Source: Bradyrhizobiaceae bacterium (GTDB lineage Bacteria; Pseudomonadota; Alphaproteobacteria; Rhizobiales; Xanthobacteraceae). From it: a stretch of DNA of 64,000 nucleotides. Under the pieces are notes generated by a model. The model saw only the letters and a list, made by a program, of their open reading frames with translations, did not search any database and was not told where the DNA came from. A program made the position numbers and the translations under genes. Each line of letters opens with the position of its first letter. Position 1 is the stretch's first letter. Where the stretch lies: positions 21,522-85,521 of the forward strand of contig JADYXZ010000002.1 of the NCBI GenBank assembly GCA_020853885.1, given 5' to 3'. Of the stretch, positions 1 through 8,036 are shown in pieces.

Positions 1-1
1 T

Positions 2-475
2 TTCCACACCGAAATCTGTCTGATGTGCGACCTGACGATCTGCAGCGAAGACGCGGTTATCTTTGACCTGCACTACGACATCGGTTCGGTTCCGGGCGAC
101 GGCATCAATGTCTGCTTCCAGGAACTCCTGGGAACCAAGCGTGCGGCTTACGCACTGCTCACGGGCGAGGCGATCGATGCGCAGACCGCGCTTCGCTACG
201 GCATGGTGAACGAAGTCGTGCCGAGAGATAAGCTCATTTCGCGTGCGTACGAGCTGGCGGATCACATCATGACCCAGCCGCGAACGACGCGTCGTCTGAC
301 GACGCAAATTGTTCGTCGCCCCTGGCGCCGCCGCCTCGTCGACGATCTCGAAATGGGTTGGGCGACGCAGATGTTCAGCACGATGGCGAAAGAGGCTGCG
401 ATCCACAGCCGCGACCACATCAAGAACACCGTCGACTACGTGCGCAAAGGCCGGAAGAATAACTTCGACAAGTAA
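2..475 (+). CDS. Enoyl-CoA hydratase/isomerase (crotonase) family protein, C-terminal part
   Basis: This is the last 157 codons of a crotonase-fold protein; the 5' end lies outside the window and the frame is open from base 2. The visible stretch has the family's GDG oxyanion-hole segment (PGDG near residue 37), followed by the LLTGEAIDAQTALRYGMVNEVV segment (given as LLTGEAIDAQ plus ALRYGMVNEVV), which is the usual crotonase helix and 'GLV(N/D)EVV' signature. The family hydrates, isomerises or cleaves CoA thioesters, but the substrate cannot be read from this fragment. The next gene in the same direction starts 119 bases downstream and is a beta-hydroxyacid dehydrogenase, so the two may belong to one catabolic unit. 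The family is certain; membership in the sugar-acid island is inference. Confidence 0.85.
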   Translation, partial: FHTEICLMCDLTICSEDAVIFDLHYDIGSVPGDGINVCFQELLGTKRAAYALLTGEAIDAQTALRYGMVNEVVPRDKLISRAYELADHIMTQPRTTRRLTTQIVRRPWRRRLVDDLEMGWATQMFSTMAKEAAIHSRDHIKNTVDYVRKGRKNNFDK

Positions 476-594
476 GCGTTCGAGCCGTTCAAAGTGTGAT
501 CGCTAATGAAGGAAGCTGGCAAAAGCCTTGCAAATAACGACCCGCTAGCGAGCCTGTATGGCGACGGCCGCTTGCTTCCTTTGGGGAGCGTCGA

Positions 595-1470
595 ATGGAT
601 GTTGGGTTCATAGGGCTGGGCTCCATGGGGCTTCCCATGGCCGCCAATCTTGTAAAAGCGGGTCACCACGTAACTGTATGGGCGCGCTCCAAAGACGCCT
701 GCGCGGCGGCCGCTGCCTTCGGCGCGACGGTTGCTGCAAATGCCAAGGAGACTTTCGCGGGCGACGCTTTCATCTCCATTCTTTCCGATGACGAATCGGT
801 GCGGAAGGTCGTGATGGAGAGCGATATGCTGCCGTCGGGCGGCACGAATACGGTTCACATTAATATGGCGACAGTCTCGGCAGCCTTCGCCCGCGAGATT
901 GCTGCGCATCATGCGAAACTCGGAATTCCCTATATTTCTGCGCCGGTTTTTGGCCGCTCGGAAGCTGCCGCGGCGGGAAAGCTGAATATTCTTGCCGCCG
1001 GCGATCAGAAGGCCTTCGCGAAAGTGCAGCCGTTGTTCGACGCGATGGGGCAGCGTACCTGGAATTTGGGCGACGATCCGGGCAGGGCGAATGTCGTGAA
1101 GATCGGCGGCAATTTCATGCTTGCCTGCGCGCTTGAGGCGATTTCCGAAGCGGTCGCATTGAACGAAGCGCATGGCGTGAAGCCCGCAGACTTCATCGAG
1201 ATCATGACCAATACGATCTTTACGGCGCCGTCCTACAAGGCATATGGCGAGATCATCGCGCACCAGCGCTTCGAGCCTGCCTCCTTCAAGCTCACACTGG
1301 GTCTGAAGGATGTTCGTCTTGCTCTTGCAGCAGGCGACTCTAAAAACGTCGCGTTACCTTTCGGCAGCATTCTGAGAGACAATTTCTTGGACGCCCTGGC
1401 CCATGGTGATGCGGATAAAGAGTGGGCGGCGGTTAGCAATGTAGCCCGTAGGCGAGCGAAGTTGACTTAA
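595..1470 (+). CDS. NAD(P)-dependent beta-hydroxyacid dehydrogenase (3-hydroxyisobutyrate / tartronate-semialdehyde reductase family)
   Basis: A 291-residue protein, the normal length for this family. It opens with the Rossmann motif GFIGLGSMG (residues 4-12). The C-terminal all-helical domain carries the catalytic lysine at residue 169 in VVKIGGNFML, matching the family's KxxxN signature. Members reduce or oxidise short beta-hydroxyacids such as 3-hydroxyisobutyrate, 2-hydroxy-3-oxopropionate or 4-hydroxybutyrate in the cytoplasm. The start ATG at 595 follows a GGGGAG ribosome-binding site about 8 bases upstream. It is convergent with the LacI gene, and the setting of sugar-acid dehydratases favours a tartronate-semialdehyde-type role, but this is inference from context. 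Confidence 0.85.
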   Translation: MDVGFIGLGSMGLPMAANLVKAGHHVTVWARSKDACAAAAAFGATVAANAKETFAGDAFISILSDDESVRKVVMESDMLPSGGTNTVHINMATVSAAFAREIAAHHAKLGIPYISAPVFGRSEAAAAGKLNILAAGDQKAFAKVQPLFDAMGQRTWNLGDDPGRANVVKIGGNFMLACALEAISEAVALNEAHGVKPADFIEIMTNTIFTAPSYKAYGEIIAHQRFEPASFKLTLGLKDVRLALAAGDSKNVALPFGSILRDNFLDALAHGDADKEWAAVSNVARRRAKLT

Positions 1471-1506
1471 GCAATCCAGATTGGGTTCCCTGATGGCGCA
1501 CATAAA

Positions 1507-2541
1507 TCAGGTTGCTCTACCGGACAGTTCGGCGCAGGAGCCCCTGATGATGAAATCGGTTGGAAGCATAACTTTGGCTGGCTTCAGCTCGGCCCCATTT
1601 GAAAGACGGCGAAGCAGGATTAGTCCTGCAGCGCGACCGATTGCTTCCATGTCGCGTGCAATGACGGTCAGAGGTGGATCGAGCAGGTTCGACAAATCGG
1701 TTTCGTCGCATCCTATTAGTGAAATGTCGTCCGGAATTCGAAGTTTCAACTGACGGATCGCGCGTATCGCTCCGGCTACAAGCCGATTCCCACCCGCAAT
1801 GATAGCTGTCGGCCGGTCGGCGTGAGCGAGCAAATCATACGTCTCTTGAAAGCCGAATTCTTCGGAGAGGCTGCCGGATCTGACGAGATCCGGGCTAAAC
1901 CTCGCTCCGAGATCGGTATGGGCTTCCATAAATCCGGCGAGACGCTCGCGCCCTGGGCGCTCCGAAAGGCTGCCCGTGATCAGCGCAATGCGTCGGTGAT
2001 TCAGTCGCCACAAATATTCAGCCGCCTTTTTCATTCCCGATCTGTGATCGGAAAAGACAGCGTCAAGGTCTATATCGATTTCGCGATCCAGCAGGACTAT
2101 GGGGAGTCGGGAGGCCTTTATCCCCCCTAGAATTTCCGGGTCCTTCTCGTCCGATACGGTCAAGAGTATGGCGTCTACTCGACCAACATCGAGCAGGGTC
2201 ATTAGCTTTATCTCTCGATCACGGTTGTTTCCTGTATTCGCGAAAAGAACGAAGAACCCATTATCCTTCAAAATTCGCTCGACGGAATTTGCAATTTTTG
2301 CAAACAGCGGATTGGAGATATCGCTGACAACAAACGCGATCGTTTTGGTCGCATTTGATCGCATCGACCGCGCGGCTGCGTTTGGCTTAAAGCCGAGCTC
2401 GACAATTGCCGCGGTAACTCGATTGACGATTTCCCGACTGACCGTTGGGTTTCCGTTGATCACACGCGAAACTGTGCCGACAGATACGTTTGCGCGCGCT
2501 GCCACATCCTTGATGGTGCATTTCGAGATTGGCTGCGTCAT
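1507..2541 (-). CDS. LacI family transcriptional regulator
   Basis: A 344-residue LacI/GalR-type regulator. The first 60 residues hold the helix-turn-helix (TIKDVAARANVSVGTVSRVI) and hinge helix, followed by a periplasmic-binding-protein-like effector domain (AFVVSDISNPLFAKI onward) that ends in the usual C-terminal segment. It is the last gene of a minus-strand run (isomerase, SDR, LacI) and starts only 4 bases after the SDR stop codon. The likely targets are the two LacI-type palindromes at 4263-4274 and 4382-4393 in the divergent promoter of this cluster. The effector is presumably the cluster's sugar acid or a pathway intermediate; it cannot be named from sequence. Confidence 0.93.
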   Translation of the reverse strand: MTQPISKCTIKDVAARANVSVGTVSRVINGNPTVSREIVNRVTAAIVELGFKPNAAARSMRSNATKTIAFVVSDISNPLFAKIANSVERILKDNGFFVLFANTGNNRDREIKLMTLLDVGRVDAILLTVSDEKDPEILGGIKASRLPIVLLDREIDIDLDAVFSDHRSGMKKAAEYLWRLNHRRIALITGSLSERPGRERLAGFMEAHTDLGARFSPDLVRSGSLSEEFGFQETYDLLAHADRPTAIIAGGNRLVAGAIRAIRQLKLRIPDDISLIGCDETDLSNLLDPPLTVIARDMEAIGRAAGLILLRRLSNGAELKPAKVMLPTDFIIRGSCAELSGRAT

Positions 2542-2545
2542 TGGA

Positions 2546-3322
2546 TCAGCGCATCAACATTCCGCCGTTCATGTCCAGCGTGTGTCCGGTAATGGACGCC
2601 CCCCATCTGCTGCACAGCAAAGTCACGAATGCTGCCACCTCTTCGGGTTGCGTGGCTTTTCGGATGGGCACACTATTAATCAGTTCAGCAAGTTGGCGGT
2701 CCGTGAGGGTGTCGGTAATCATTCTCGTCATAACAACGGCTGGAGAAATGGCGTTTACCGTTACGCCGGAGTCGGCCGCCTCCAGGGCCAGCGACTTGGT
2801 AAGGGCCAGTGTGCCTGCCTTGGTCACGCTATAGGCGGCGGTCCCCACACGCCCGCCCATCTGCCCCGCGATGCTTGCGAAGTTGATGATCCTTCCCCAT
2901 TGTTGATTGCGCATGTGCGGCAGGCATGCCTGTGACAAGAAGAACTGACTTTTGAGGTTGGTGTCCATCAACCGTTGCCAGCTTTCCTCGGTCACGTCTT
3001 GCAAGTCGGTCCGCTCCACGATGCCGGCAATGTTGATCAGAATATCGATACGGCCAAACGTAGCGAGGGCGCTGTCGACGACCTTGCGCGCTTCTTCAAC
3101 CAGTGACAAATCGCAGGCAATCAGGGCGATGTTCGTACCCGGTGTAAATTGCCTTGCGAGTTCGTCGCCATCGATATCAACCAGCACCAACCGCACGCCA
3201 TACGCGGCCAGGCAGCGCGCCGTGGACAGGCCGATACCCCGGGACGCGCCGGTCACGATCGCCACGCGGCCATCGAGATCCAGATCGTCGAACAGCCGCA
3301 TCGATCTGTCGTCATGAACCAT
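2546..3322 (-). CDS. SDR family NAD(P)-dependent oxidoreductase
   Basis: A 258-residue classical short-chain dehydrogenase. It shows the cofactor motif TGASRGIG (residues 24-31), the NIAG segment (the family's NNAG with one change) and the catalytic YSVTK (YxxxK) with an upstream serine in NFASIAG. The C-terminal GHTLDMNGGM is the usual substrate-loop end. Classical SDRs of this length in sugar-acid clusters act as gluconate 5-dehydrogenase or 2-keto-3-deoxy-acid dehydrogenases, so it probably oxidises or reduces a hydroxyl of the pathway intermediate. It lies between the TIM-barrel isomerase (55 bases upstream) and the LacI gene. A second possible start is the ATG at 3301. Confidence 0.9.
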   Translation of the reverse strand: MVHDDRSMRLFDDLDLDGRVAIVTGASRGIGLSTARCLAAYGVRLVLVDIDGDELARQFTPGTNIALIACDLSLVEEARKVVDSALATFGRIDILINIAGIVERTDLQDVTEESWQRLMDTNLKSQFFLSQACLPHMRNQQWGRIINFASIAGQMGGRVGTAAYSVTKAGTLALTKSLALEAADSGVTVNAISPAVVMTRMITDTLTDRQLAELINSVPIRKATQPEEVAAFVTLLCSRWGASITGHTLDMNGGMLMR

Positions 3323-3377
3323 TTGACAATCCGGGTTGGATCACCCGAGAGAAGATGCGCCGCCGGCAGACACCGAT

Positions 3378-4247
3378 TCAGGCAGCAATGTATCCTTCGA
3401 GTTCTCGCTTCAGTTTTAGTGTTTCAGTCAATACGTCGATATCGTTGCACCCCCGGTAGTTCACGCAGACATACTCGAGCGCGACGTTGCCCTTGTAGGA
3501 TTGCTTCTTCAATTCGCCGATGATCGCCCTGAAATCGAGAATGCCTTCCTCCATCCGGCACTGAAGTCTCTCCCGATTTGCCTGTCGGGCGTGGACGTGA
3601 CCGGCGTAGGGGATCAGGACATGAACATCCTCGATTGAGTGGCCCTGAGGCATGAAATGCGAATAGTCGAGACTGATCTTCAGCCCGGGTACATCATGCA
3701 GCATGCGCTGGCAGGTCTCGATCGTGCCCATGATCGATTCGGCATGCGGCTCGGGGCGGACCTCGATGCCTCGAGCGCCAGCGTACTCGACCATGCGGGT
3801 CAGTTCGGAACGCGCGATCTTATAGATATCCTCGAATTCGAATCCCAAGTCTTTATACTTCACGCCAGAGCTAAGCGTTATGCCGGGGCAATCGATCTCT
3901 TCGCAGAATTTCACGAAGCTCTTGAACATTTCGAAGTTGTCAGCCCGCGCAGCGGGATCGGGCTGAGTGATCGTGCACTTGAGCTCGTCTTTGACCTCCG
4001 AAATGTACTTGTTTCGAAACCAAATGAAACTGTCGTCGATCTTGAGCCCGAGCGGCTTGAAGATGCCGTTGACCCGCGCTGCTTCGCGGCTCGGGTCGGC
4101 CCGCAGACTGGGCCAGTCGATATGCGACCAGCCCACAGCGGTCGTGGAAAACCCCAACGCCTTTACGACTTGGGCGGCGCCCTCCAGTGAAAGATGACCC
4201 TGCAGATGCTGGATCCCGAAGCTCCAGCAAGGCACCCCTAGCTCCAT
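3378..4247 (-). CDS. Sugar phosphate isomerase/epimerase family TIM-barrel protein
   Basis: A 289-residue AP-endonuclease-2 / xylose-isomerase-like TIM barrel. Likely metal-site residues are visible on successive strands: a glutamate in RPEPHAES, an aspartate and histidine in SLDYSHF, histidines in HVHARQA, and a terminal glutamate in VALEYV. The family isomerises or epimerises sugars and sugar acids or dehydrates inosose-like compounds; the substrate is not predictable. The ATG at 4247 is preceded by a strong AGGGGAAG ribosome-binding site, and a LacI-type operator lies 16 bases upstream of the start. It is the promoter-proximal gene of the isomerase-SDR-LacI run. Confidence 0.87.
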   Translation of the reverse strand: MELGVPCWSFGIQHLQGHLSLEGAAQVVKALGFSTTAVGWSHIDWPSLRADPSREAARVNGIFKPLGLKIDDSFIWFRNKYISEVKDELKCTITQPDPAARADNFEMFKSFVKFCEEIDCPGITLSSGVKYKDLGFEFEDIYKIARSELTRMVEYAGARGIEVRPEPHAESIMGTIETCQRMLHDVPGLKISLDYSHFMPQGHSIEDVHVLIPYAGHVHARQANRERLQCRMEEGILDFRAIIGELKKQSYKGNVALEYVCVNYRGCNDIDVLTETLKLKRELEGYIAA

Positions 4248-4262
4248 AATCTTCCCCTAATA

Positions 4263-4274
4263 TGAACCGTTTCA
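4263..4274. promoter_or_regulatory. Probable LacI-family operator 1
   Basis: The 12-mer TGAACCGTTTCA differs by one base from the palindrome TGAAACGTTTCA with the central CG typical of LacI-family operators. It lies 16 bases upstream of the isomerase ATG. A second copy of the same palindrome is at 4382-4393. The LacI gene at 1507-2541 is the obvious candidate ligand. Confidence 0.6.
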
Positions 4275-4381
4275 CAAAACTATCGACCAATGTGAGGTGC
4301 TGCAAGTCCACATTGAGGGCAATTCGCCACACCTAGGGCCTATTGTCCGCCCGCATGCGCCGGACTTAGGATATCCTCTGT

Positions 4382-4393
4382 GGAAACGTTTCA
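4382..4393. promoter_or_regulatory. Probable LacI-family operator 2
   Basis: The 12-mer GGAAACGTTTCA contains the perfect 10-base palindrome GAAACGTTTC at 4383-4392. It ends just before the ATG at 4395, inside what would be codons 1-5 if the GTG at 4380 were used. This placement argues that translation of the dehydrogenase starts at 4395. Together with operator 1 it brackets the divergent promoter region. Confidence 0.6.
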
Positions 4394-4394
4394 T

Positions 4395-5345
4395 ATGCCA
4401 CTTAGTGGGACAAATGTTGGGGTAATTGGTGCCGGCTCGATCGGATCGAGCCTGGCGCTGCTATGCGCATTGCGTGGCGCAGAAGTGATCGTTTGCTTCC
4501 GATCCGATGGCTCGCTTCAGCGGTGCAAAGAGCAGATCGAGGCGTCCCTCAATTTGCTCCTTTCCGAATCGCTCGTCACGCCGGCCAAAGCTCAGTCAGC
4601 TCGTCAGAAAATAGCTTATCAGACTGGAATTGATGCTGGCCTCGCGCGGGCCGATGCGGTGTTCGAGGCCGTCGCGGAGGAATTGACCGCAAAGAAAGCG
4701 ATCTTTGCGAAGGTCGAATCCGTCGCAGGAAATCAATGCCTGCTTGGCAGTTGCACGTCGGGGCTGCCCGCGAACGCGATCTTCGCAGAAACGACGAATC
4801 CTGATCGCGCCGTCGTTACCCACTTTGCCAATCCGCCGTTGCTGATGCCGGCAGTTGAACTGGTGCCGGGCTCGCGAACGTCGACCGGCACGATGACGCG
4901 TGCCCAGAGTTTGATCGAAGCATTGGGCAAAGAGGCCATCATTCTGAAGGCCGATACGCCGGGGCACCTCTTCAACCGAATCCAGTTCGCGATGTTGCGT
5001 GAAGCAATGTCGCTCGTTTCCCATGGAATTGCCTCAGCGGAGCAGGTCGACCAAGTCGTCAAGTACGGCTTGGCGTTGCGGCTTCCATCCGAAGGTCCGC
5101 TGGAGAAGATCGATCTTGCCGGGCTGCCGTTGGTTGAAGCCGTCGCATCTCATGTCTTTCCGGCACTCGATCGCTCCTTGGAGCCGACCTACTTGCGCCG
5201 TCTCATTGCAGACGGCCGTCTCGGCGCCGATTGGGGTAATGGCATCTACGCATGGTCGGACGAGAGCCGTGCGCGCGCTGTTGACCGGCGAGCAAGGCAA
5301 ATCATCGCGCAATTGAAACTAGTGGGTAAGGCGCCAGCCTTTTAG
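4395..5345 (+). CDS. 3-hydroxyacyl-CoA dehydrogenase family protein, L-gulonate 3-dehydrogenase / lambda-crystallin-like
   Basis: A 316-residue protein starting at the ATG at 4395; an in-frame GTG at 4380 would extend it by 5 residues but overlaps the LacI-type operator. The N-terminal Rossmann motif is GVIGAGSIGSS. The HFANPP segment carries the catalytic histidine in the place of the family's HFFNP. The helical C-terminal domain includes NRIQFAMLREAMSLV and ends in an ADWGNGIYAW segment, like L-gulonate 3-dehydrogenases and lambda-crystallins. It is probably an NAD-dependent oxidation step on a sugar acid. The stop codon overlaps by one base (TAGTG) the possible start of the next dehydratase gene, suggesting translational coupling. 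Confidence 0.82.
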   Translation: MPLSGTNVGVIGAGSIGSSLALLCALRGAEVIVCFRSDGSLQRCKEQIEASLNLLLSESLVTPAKAQSARQKIAYQTGIDAGLARADAVFEAVAEELTAKKAIFAKVESVAGNQCLLGSCTSGLPANAIFAETTNPDRAVVTHFANPPLLMPAVELVPGSRTSTGTMTRAQSLIEALGKEAIILKADTPGHLFNRIQFAMLREAMSLVSHGIASAEQVDQVVKYGLALRLPSEGPLEKIDLAGLPLVEAVASHVFPALDRSLEPTYLRRLIADGRLGADWGNGIYAWSDESRARAVDRRARQIIAQLKLVGKAPAF

Positions 5346-6502
5346 TGGAAATGCGTATGGCCGCTTCTCTCACCATTGATCGGATCGAAGCGTGGGCCTG
5401 CCGAGTTCCACTCGGCCAGGTGCTCGATTTCGGGCGGTTCACGATGGACGCCCGTCATCATGTGGTCGTACGTGTGCACACGAGCGATGGGCTGGTCTCC
5501 GACTGCATCAGCCAGTCGCGCGGCGTGCCTATCGACCGGGTCCTGCTGGAAACGCTTGCGCCGCGATTGATCGGGAGGTCCGCGCTTGCCGCCGAAGGCA
5601 TCTCTCGGGATCTCGCAGATGCTCTTGCGGCAACGGATCGTGACGGTGCTGTCGGTCGCGCGTGGTCACTGCTCGAGATTGCGTTGCACGATTTGCGGGC
5701 GCAGGCCGTTGGCTGGCCGTTGTGGCAGCTGCTCGGAGGCTGGCCTCGTCGCGTGCCCATCCAGATCATTGAGGGCTATGCGCTTGTAGGAGAAAGTAGC
5801 GATGCCTTCGCCGAGCGGCTTGCCGCTCGTGCAGCCGAGGGCTATCGGCTGATCAAGGTCGAGGCCGCGCACTATGACGATCCCGGCGAGCTCCTTGCGC
5901 GCCTGGCGGCGTTCCGACGGCTGGCGGGGGACGGTCCGGAGCTCGTGCTCGACTTCGTCTGGGCCTGGAAGGACGTGAAGAGCAAGCGCCGCTTGCTCGA
6001 TGCACTGTCCGAGTTCGGCATCGCGTGGATCGAGGACGCCTTCGATCGGACCGCTGTCAGTCGCTACCGAGAATTGCGCGAGGCCAGCCCGATTGCGGTT
6101 GGATGCGGCGACGAGGCCACCCGTCAGGCTGACCTGATCGCACTGGTGCAAAGCGCGGCTGTTGATGTGATCCGCGCCGACGCGACTACGGTCGGCGGCA
6201 TCACCGGAGTGCGCCGAGTTGCCGAAACAGCAGCCGCGCACGGCATTCGGGCTTCGCTTCACGAACATCCGGAGGTGCACGAACACTGCGTGTTCGGCTT
6301 TGGCGCATCCGACCATGTCGAGCTTTTTCCCCAAGATCGCCCGTTCGATGTCGTGCACAAGTTGTGGCACGAGACACTATCTGCGCGCATCCACGACGGC
6401 GGATTGGAGCCGGGCGCACTCCCGGGCACGGGCATTCGTCTCGACGATGACGCCGTCCGCCGCTACGCGATCCGCCATGATGTTGTCGGGAGAGCGGCGT
6501 GA
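5345..6502 (+). CDS. Enolase superfamily (mandelate racemase/muconate lactonizing enzyme-like) protein with altered active site
   Basis: A 385-residue protein counted from a GTG that overlaps the previous stop by one base; ATG codons at 5351 and 5357 are alternatives. It has the capping domain and the (beta/alpha)7-beta barrel of the enolase superfamily. Likely metal ligands are D203 (LDFVW), E230 (WIEDAF) and D256/E257 (GCGDEA). The usual KxK at the end of strand 2 is KVE (K171, E173), and the sixth-to-seventh strand region is SLHEHPEVHEH. It probably abstracts an alpha-proton from a carboxylate and dehydrates or epimerises it, but the missing second lysine means the reaction may differ from standard acid-sugar dehydratases. 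Confidence 0.8.
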   Translation: MEMRMAASLTIDRIEAWACRVPLGQVLDFGRFTMDARHHVVVRVHTSDGLVSDCISQSRGVPIDRVLLETLAPRLIGRSALAAEGISRDLADALAATDRDGAVGRAWSLLEIALHDLRAQAVGWPLWQLLGGWPRRVPIQIIEGYALVGESSDAFAERLAARAAEGYRLIKVEAAHYDDPGELLARLAAFRRLAGDGPELVLDFVWAWKDVKSKRRLLDALSEFGIAWIEDAFDRTAVSRYRELREASPIAVGCGDEATRQADLIALVQSAAVDVIRADATTVGGITGVRRVAETAAAHGIRASLHEHPEVHEHCVFGFGASDHVELFPQDRPFDVVHKLWHETLSARIHDGGLEPGALPGTGIRLDDDAVRRYAIRHDVVGRAA

Positions 6503-6650
6503 CCGGAATCTCTATTGATCTCGTCAGCGAAAGAAGGCGTTCGCGCGAGCGCCGCCGCGAGCGGCCAGCTCTATCTCGGCCGGTCGGTTTCTCGCTGGTT
6601 CATGAAGTGCAGCGCGACAATCGGCCAACGTTCAACCAATAGGATTCGTA

Positions 6651-7808
6651 ATGACCCGGCAGGCCACCACGCTTGTAGATGATCTCAGGATCACCCGACT
6701 GGAGTTCATTCCGCTGGTCATGCCGCTGCCAAAGGTGTTTCGCGGCAGCTACTATTCGATGTCGCACCGCTGCACGATCATTACGCGCCTGTACACCGCG
6801 AGCGGTATCGTCGGCGAATGTTACAATGGTGATGAATACGAAACGCAGGCCGAGGTGCTTGCGATTCTCCGCGACGAAATTGCGCCACGACTAATCGGAC
6901 TTAGCGCGGCTGCGCCCGAAGTCTGTTGGGAAGCGGCGCTGCCTTCAACCTTCAACATTCTGCGTGATCGCCATCTCGCGCTTTCCGCTCAGGCCTGTGT
7001 GGACAGCGCCGTGTGGGACGCGCTTGGCAAGGCAGTTGGCCAGCCGCTCTACCGCCTTTGGGGGGGCGCCAAACAGGAGCTGCGTGTGATCGCGATTGCC
7101 GGCTACTACGAGGACGGCAAGACGCTCGACGACTATGCAGCGGAGATGCGCGCGCTGCGCGATGCGGGGCTCGGCGGCTGCAAGTTTAAGGTCGGCGGCC
7201 GCTCGCCCGAAGAAGACGCAGCACGGGTGCGCGCAGCACGCAGCAGCGTCGATGCCGACTTCAAGATCTGCGTTGATGCCAACCAGGGATGGGAGCTCGC
7301 CGACGCCGTGCGCTTCGGCCGGCTCGTCTCGGATCTCGACCTTATGTGGTTCGAGGAACCATGCCGTTGGTACAACGATCGCCGCGCAATGGCCGACGTC
7401 CGCCGCATCACGGGCATTCCCGTTGCCGCAGGTCAGAGCGAACTCTCCCGCTCTGGTTGCCGCGACCTGATGATGGATGGAGCGATCGACTTCTGCAATT
7501 TCGATGCAAGTTGGTGTGGAGGTCCGAGCGAGTGGCGGCGCGTGGCGGGGATGGCGACCGCGTTCGGTGTGACGATGGCGCACCATGAGGAGCCGCAGAT
7601 ATCCGCCCATCTCCTCGCATCAATCCTGCACAGCGCTTGTCTTGAGGTTTTCCATCCCGATCGCGATCCACTCTTTTACGAACTGGTGGAGAACCGAAAC
7701 CCCTTTGTGAACGGTTTCTACAAGGTGCCTGAAGGACCGGGCTGGGGTCTGAAGCTCAATGAGGCGGTGATCAGGAAGTATCGGGTCGCCACGACGGAGG
7801 TCAAATAG
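6651..7808 (+). CDS. Enolase superfamily acid-sugar dehydratase (mandelate racemase subgroup)
   Basis: A 385-residue protein with a canonical mandelate-racemase-type active site: KFK (K178, K180), metal ligands D209 (CVDANQG), E235 (FEEP) and E264 (GQSE), then D285 and H311 in AHHEEP. The subgroup typically dehydrates sugar acids such as galactarate, gluconate or fuconate analogues, using the barrel histidine and the KxK lysine as bases. The 148-base gap after the first dehydratase holds no gene, and a GGATTC ribosome-binding site precedes the ATG. Having two enolase-superfamily members side by side suggests sequential or stereo-complementary steps. The substrate is unknown. Confidence 0.88.
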   Translation: MTRQATTLVDDLRITRLEFIPLVMPLPKVFRGSYYSMSHRCTIITRLYTASGIVGECYNGDEYETQAEVLAILRDEIAPRLIGLSAAAPEVCWEAALPSTFNILRDRHLALSAQACVDSAVWDALGKAVGQPLYRLWGGAKQELRVIAIAGYYEDGKTLDDYAAEMRALRDAGLGGCKFKVGGRSPEEDAARVRAARSSVDADFKICVDANQGWELADAVRFGRLVSDLDLMWFEEPCRWYNDRRAMADVRRITGIPVAAGQSELSRSGCRDLMMDGAIDFCNFDASWCGGPSEWRRVAGMATAFGVTMAHHEEPQISAHLLASILHSACLEVFHPDRDPLFYELVENRNPFVNGFYKVPEGPGWGLKLNEAVIRKYRVATTEVK

Positions 7809-8036
7809 CACGGCGCGATCCAAATCGTGGGGAAGATTGCGTAGTCCAATGAGGTGTCGCCGCAGCGTTCGATAGGAAGAAGAAATGACAAGTACACGAG
7901 GAGGAAAATTGAGAAGCGCTCGTTAAGTGCATCGCTCAACAGATGAATTGGTCCAAAGCTGGTTCGATCAGCATCGATAACGAGAACACGGGAGCTCTAA
8001 CTCACGGCAACAACCAAGCTTAAGGGGAGAAAAAAT

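Noticed and set aside
4380..4394. GTG at 4380 as start of the L-gulonate-dehydrogenase-like protein.
   Set aside because: The five extra codons coincide with a LacI-type operator and are not needed for the Rossmann fold; ATG 4395 is preferred.
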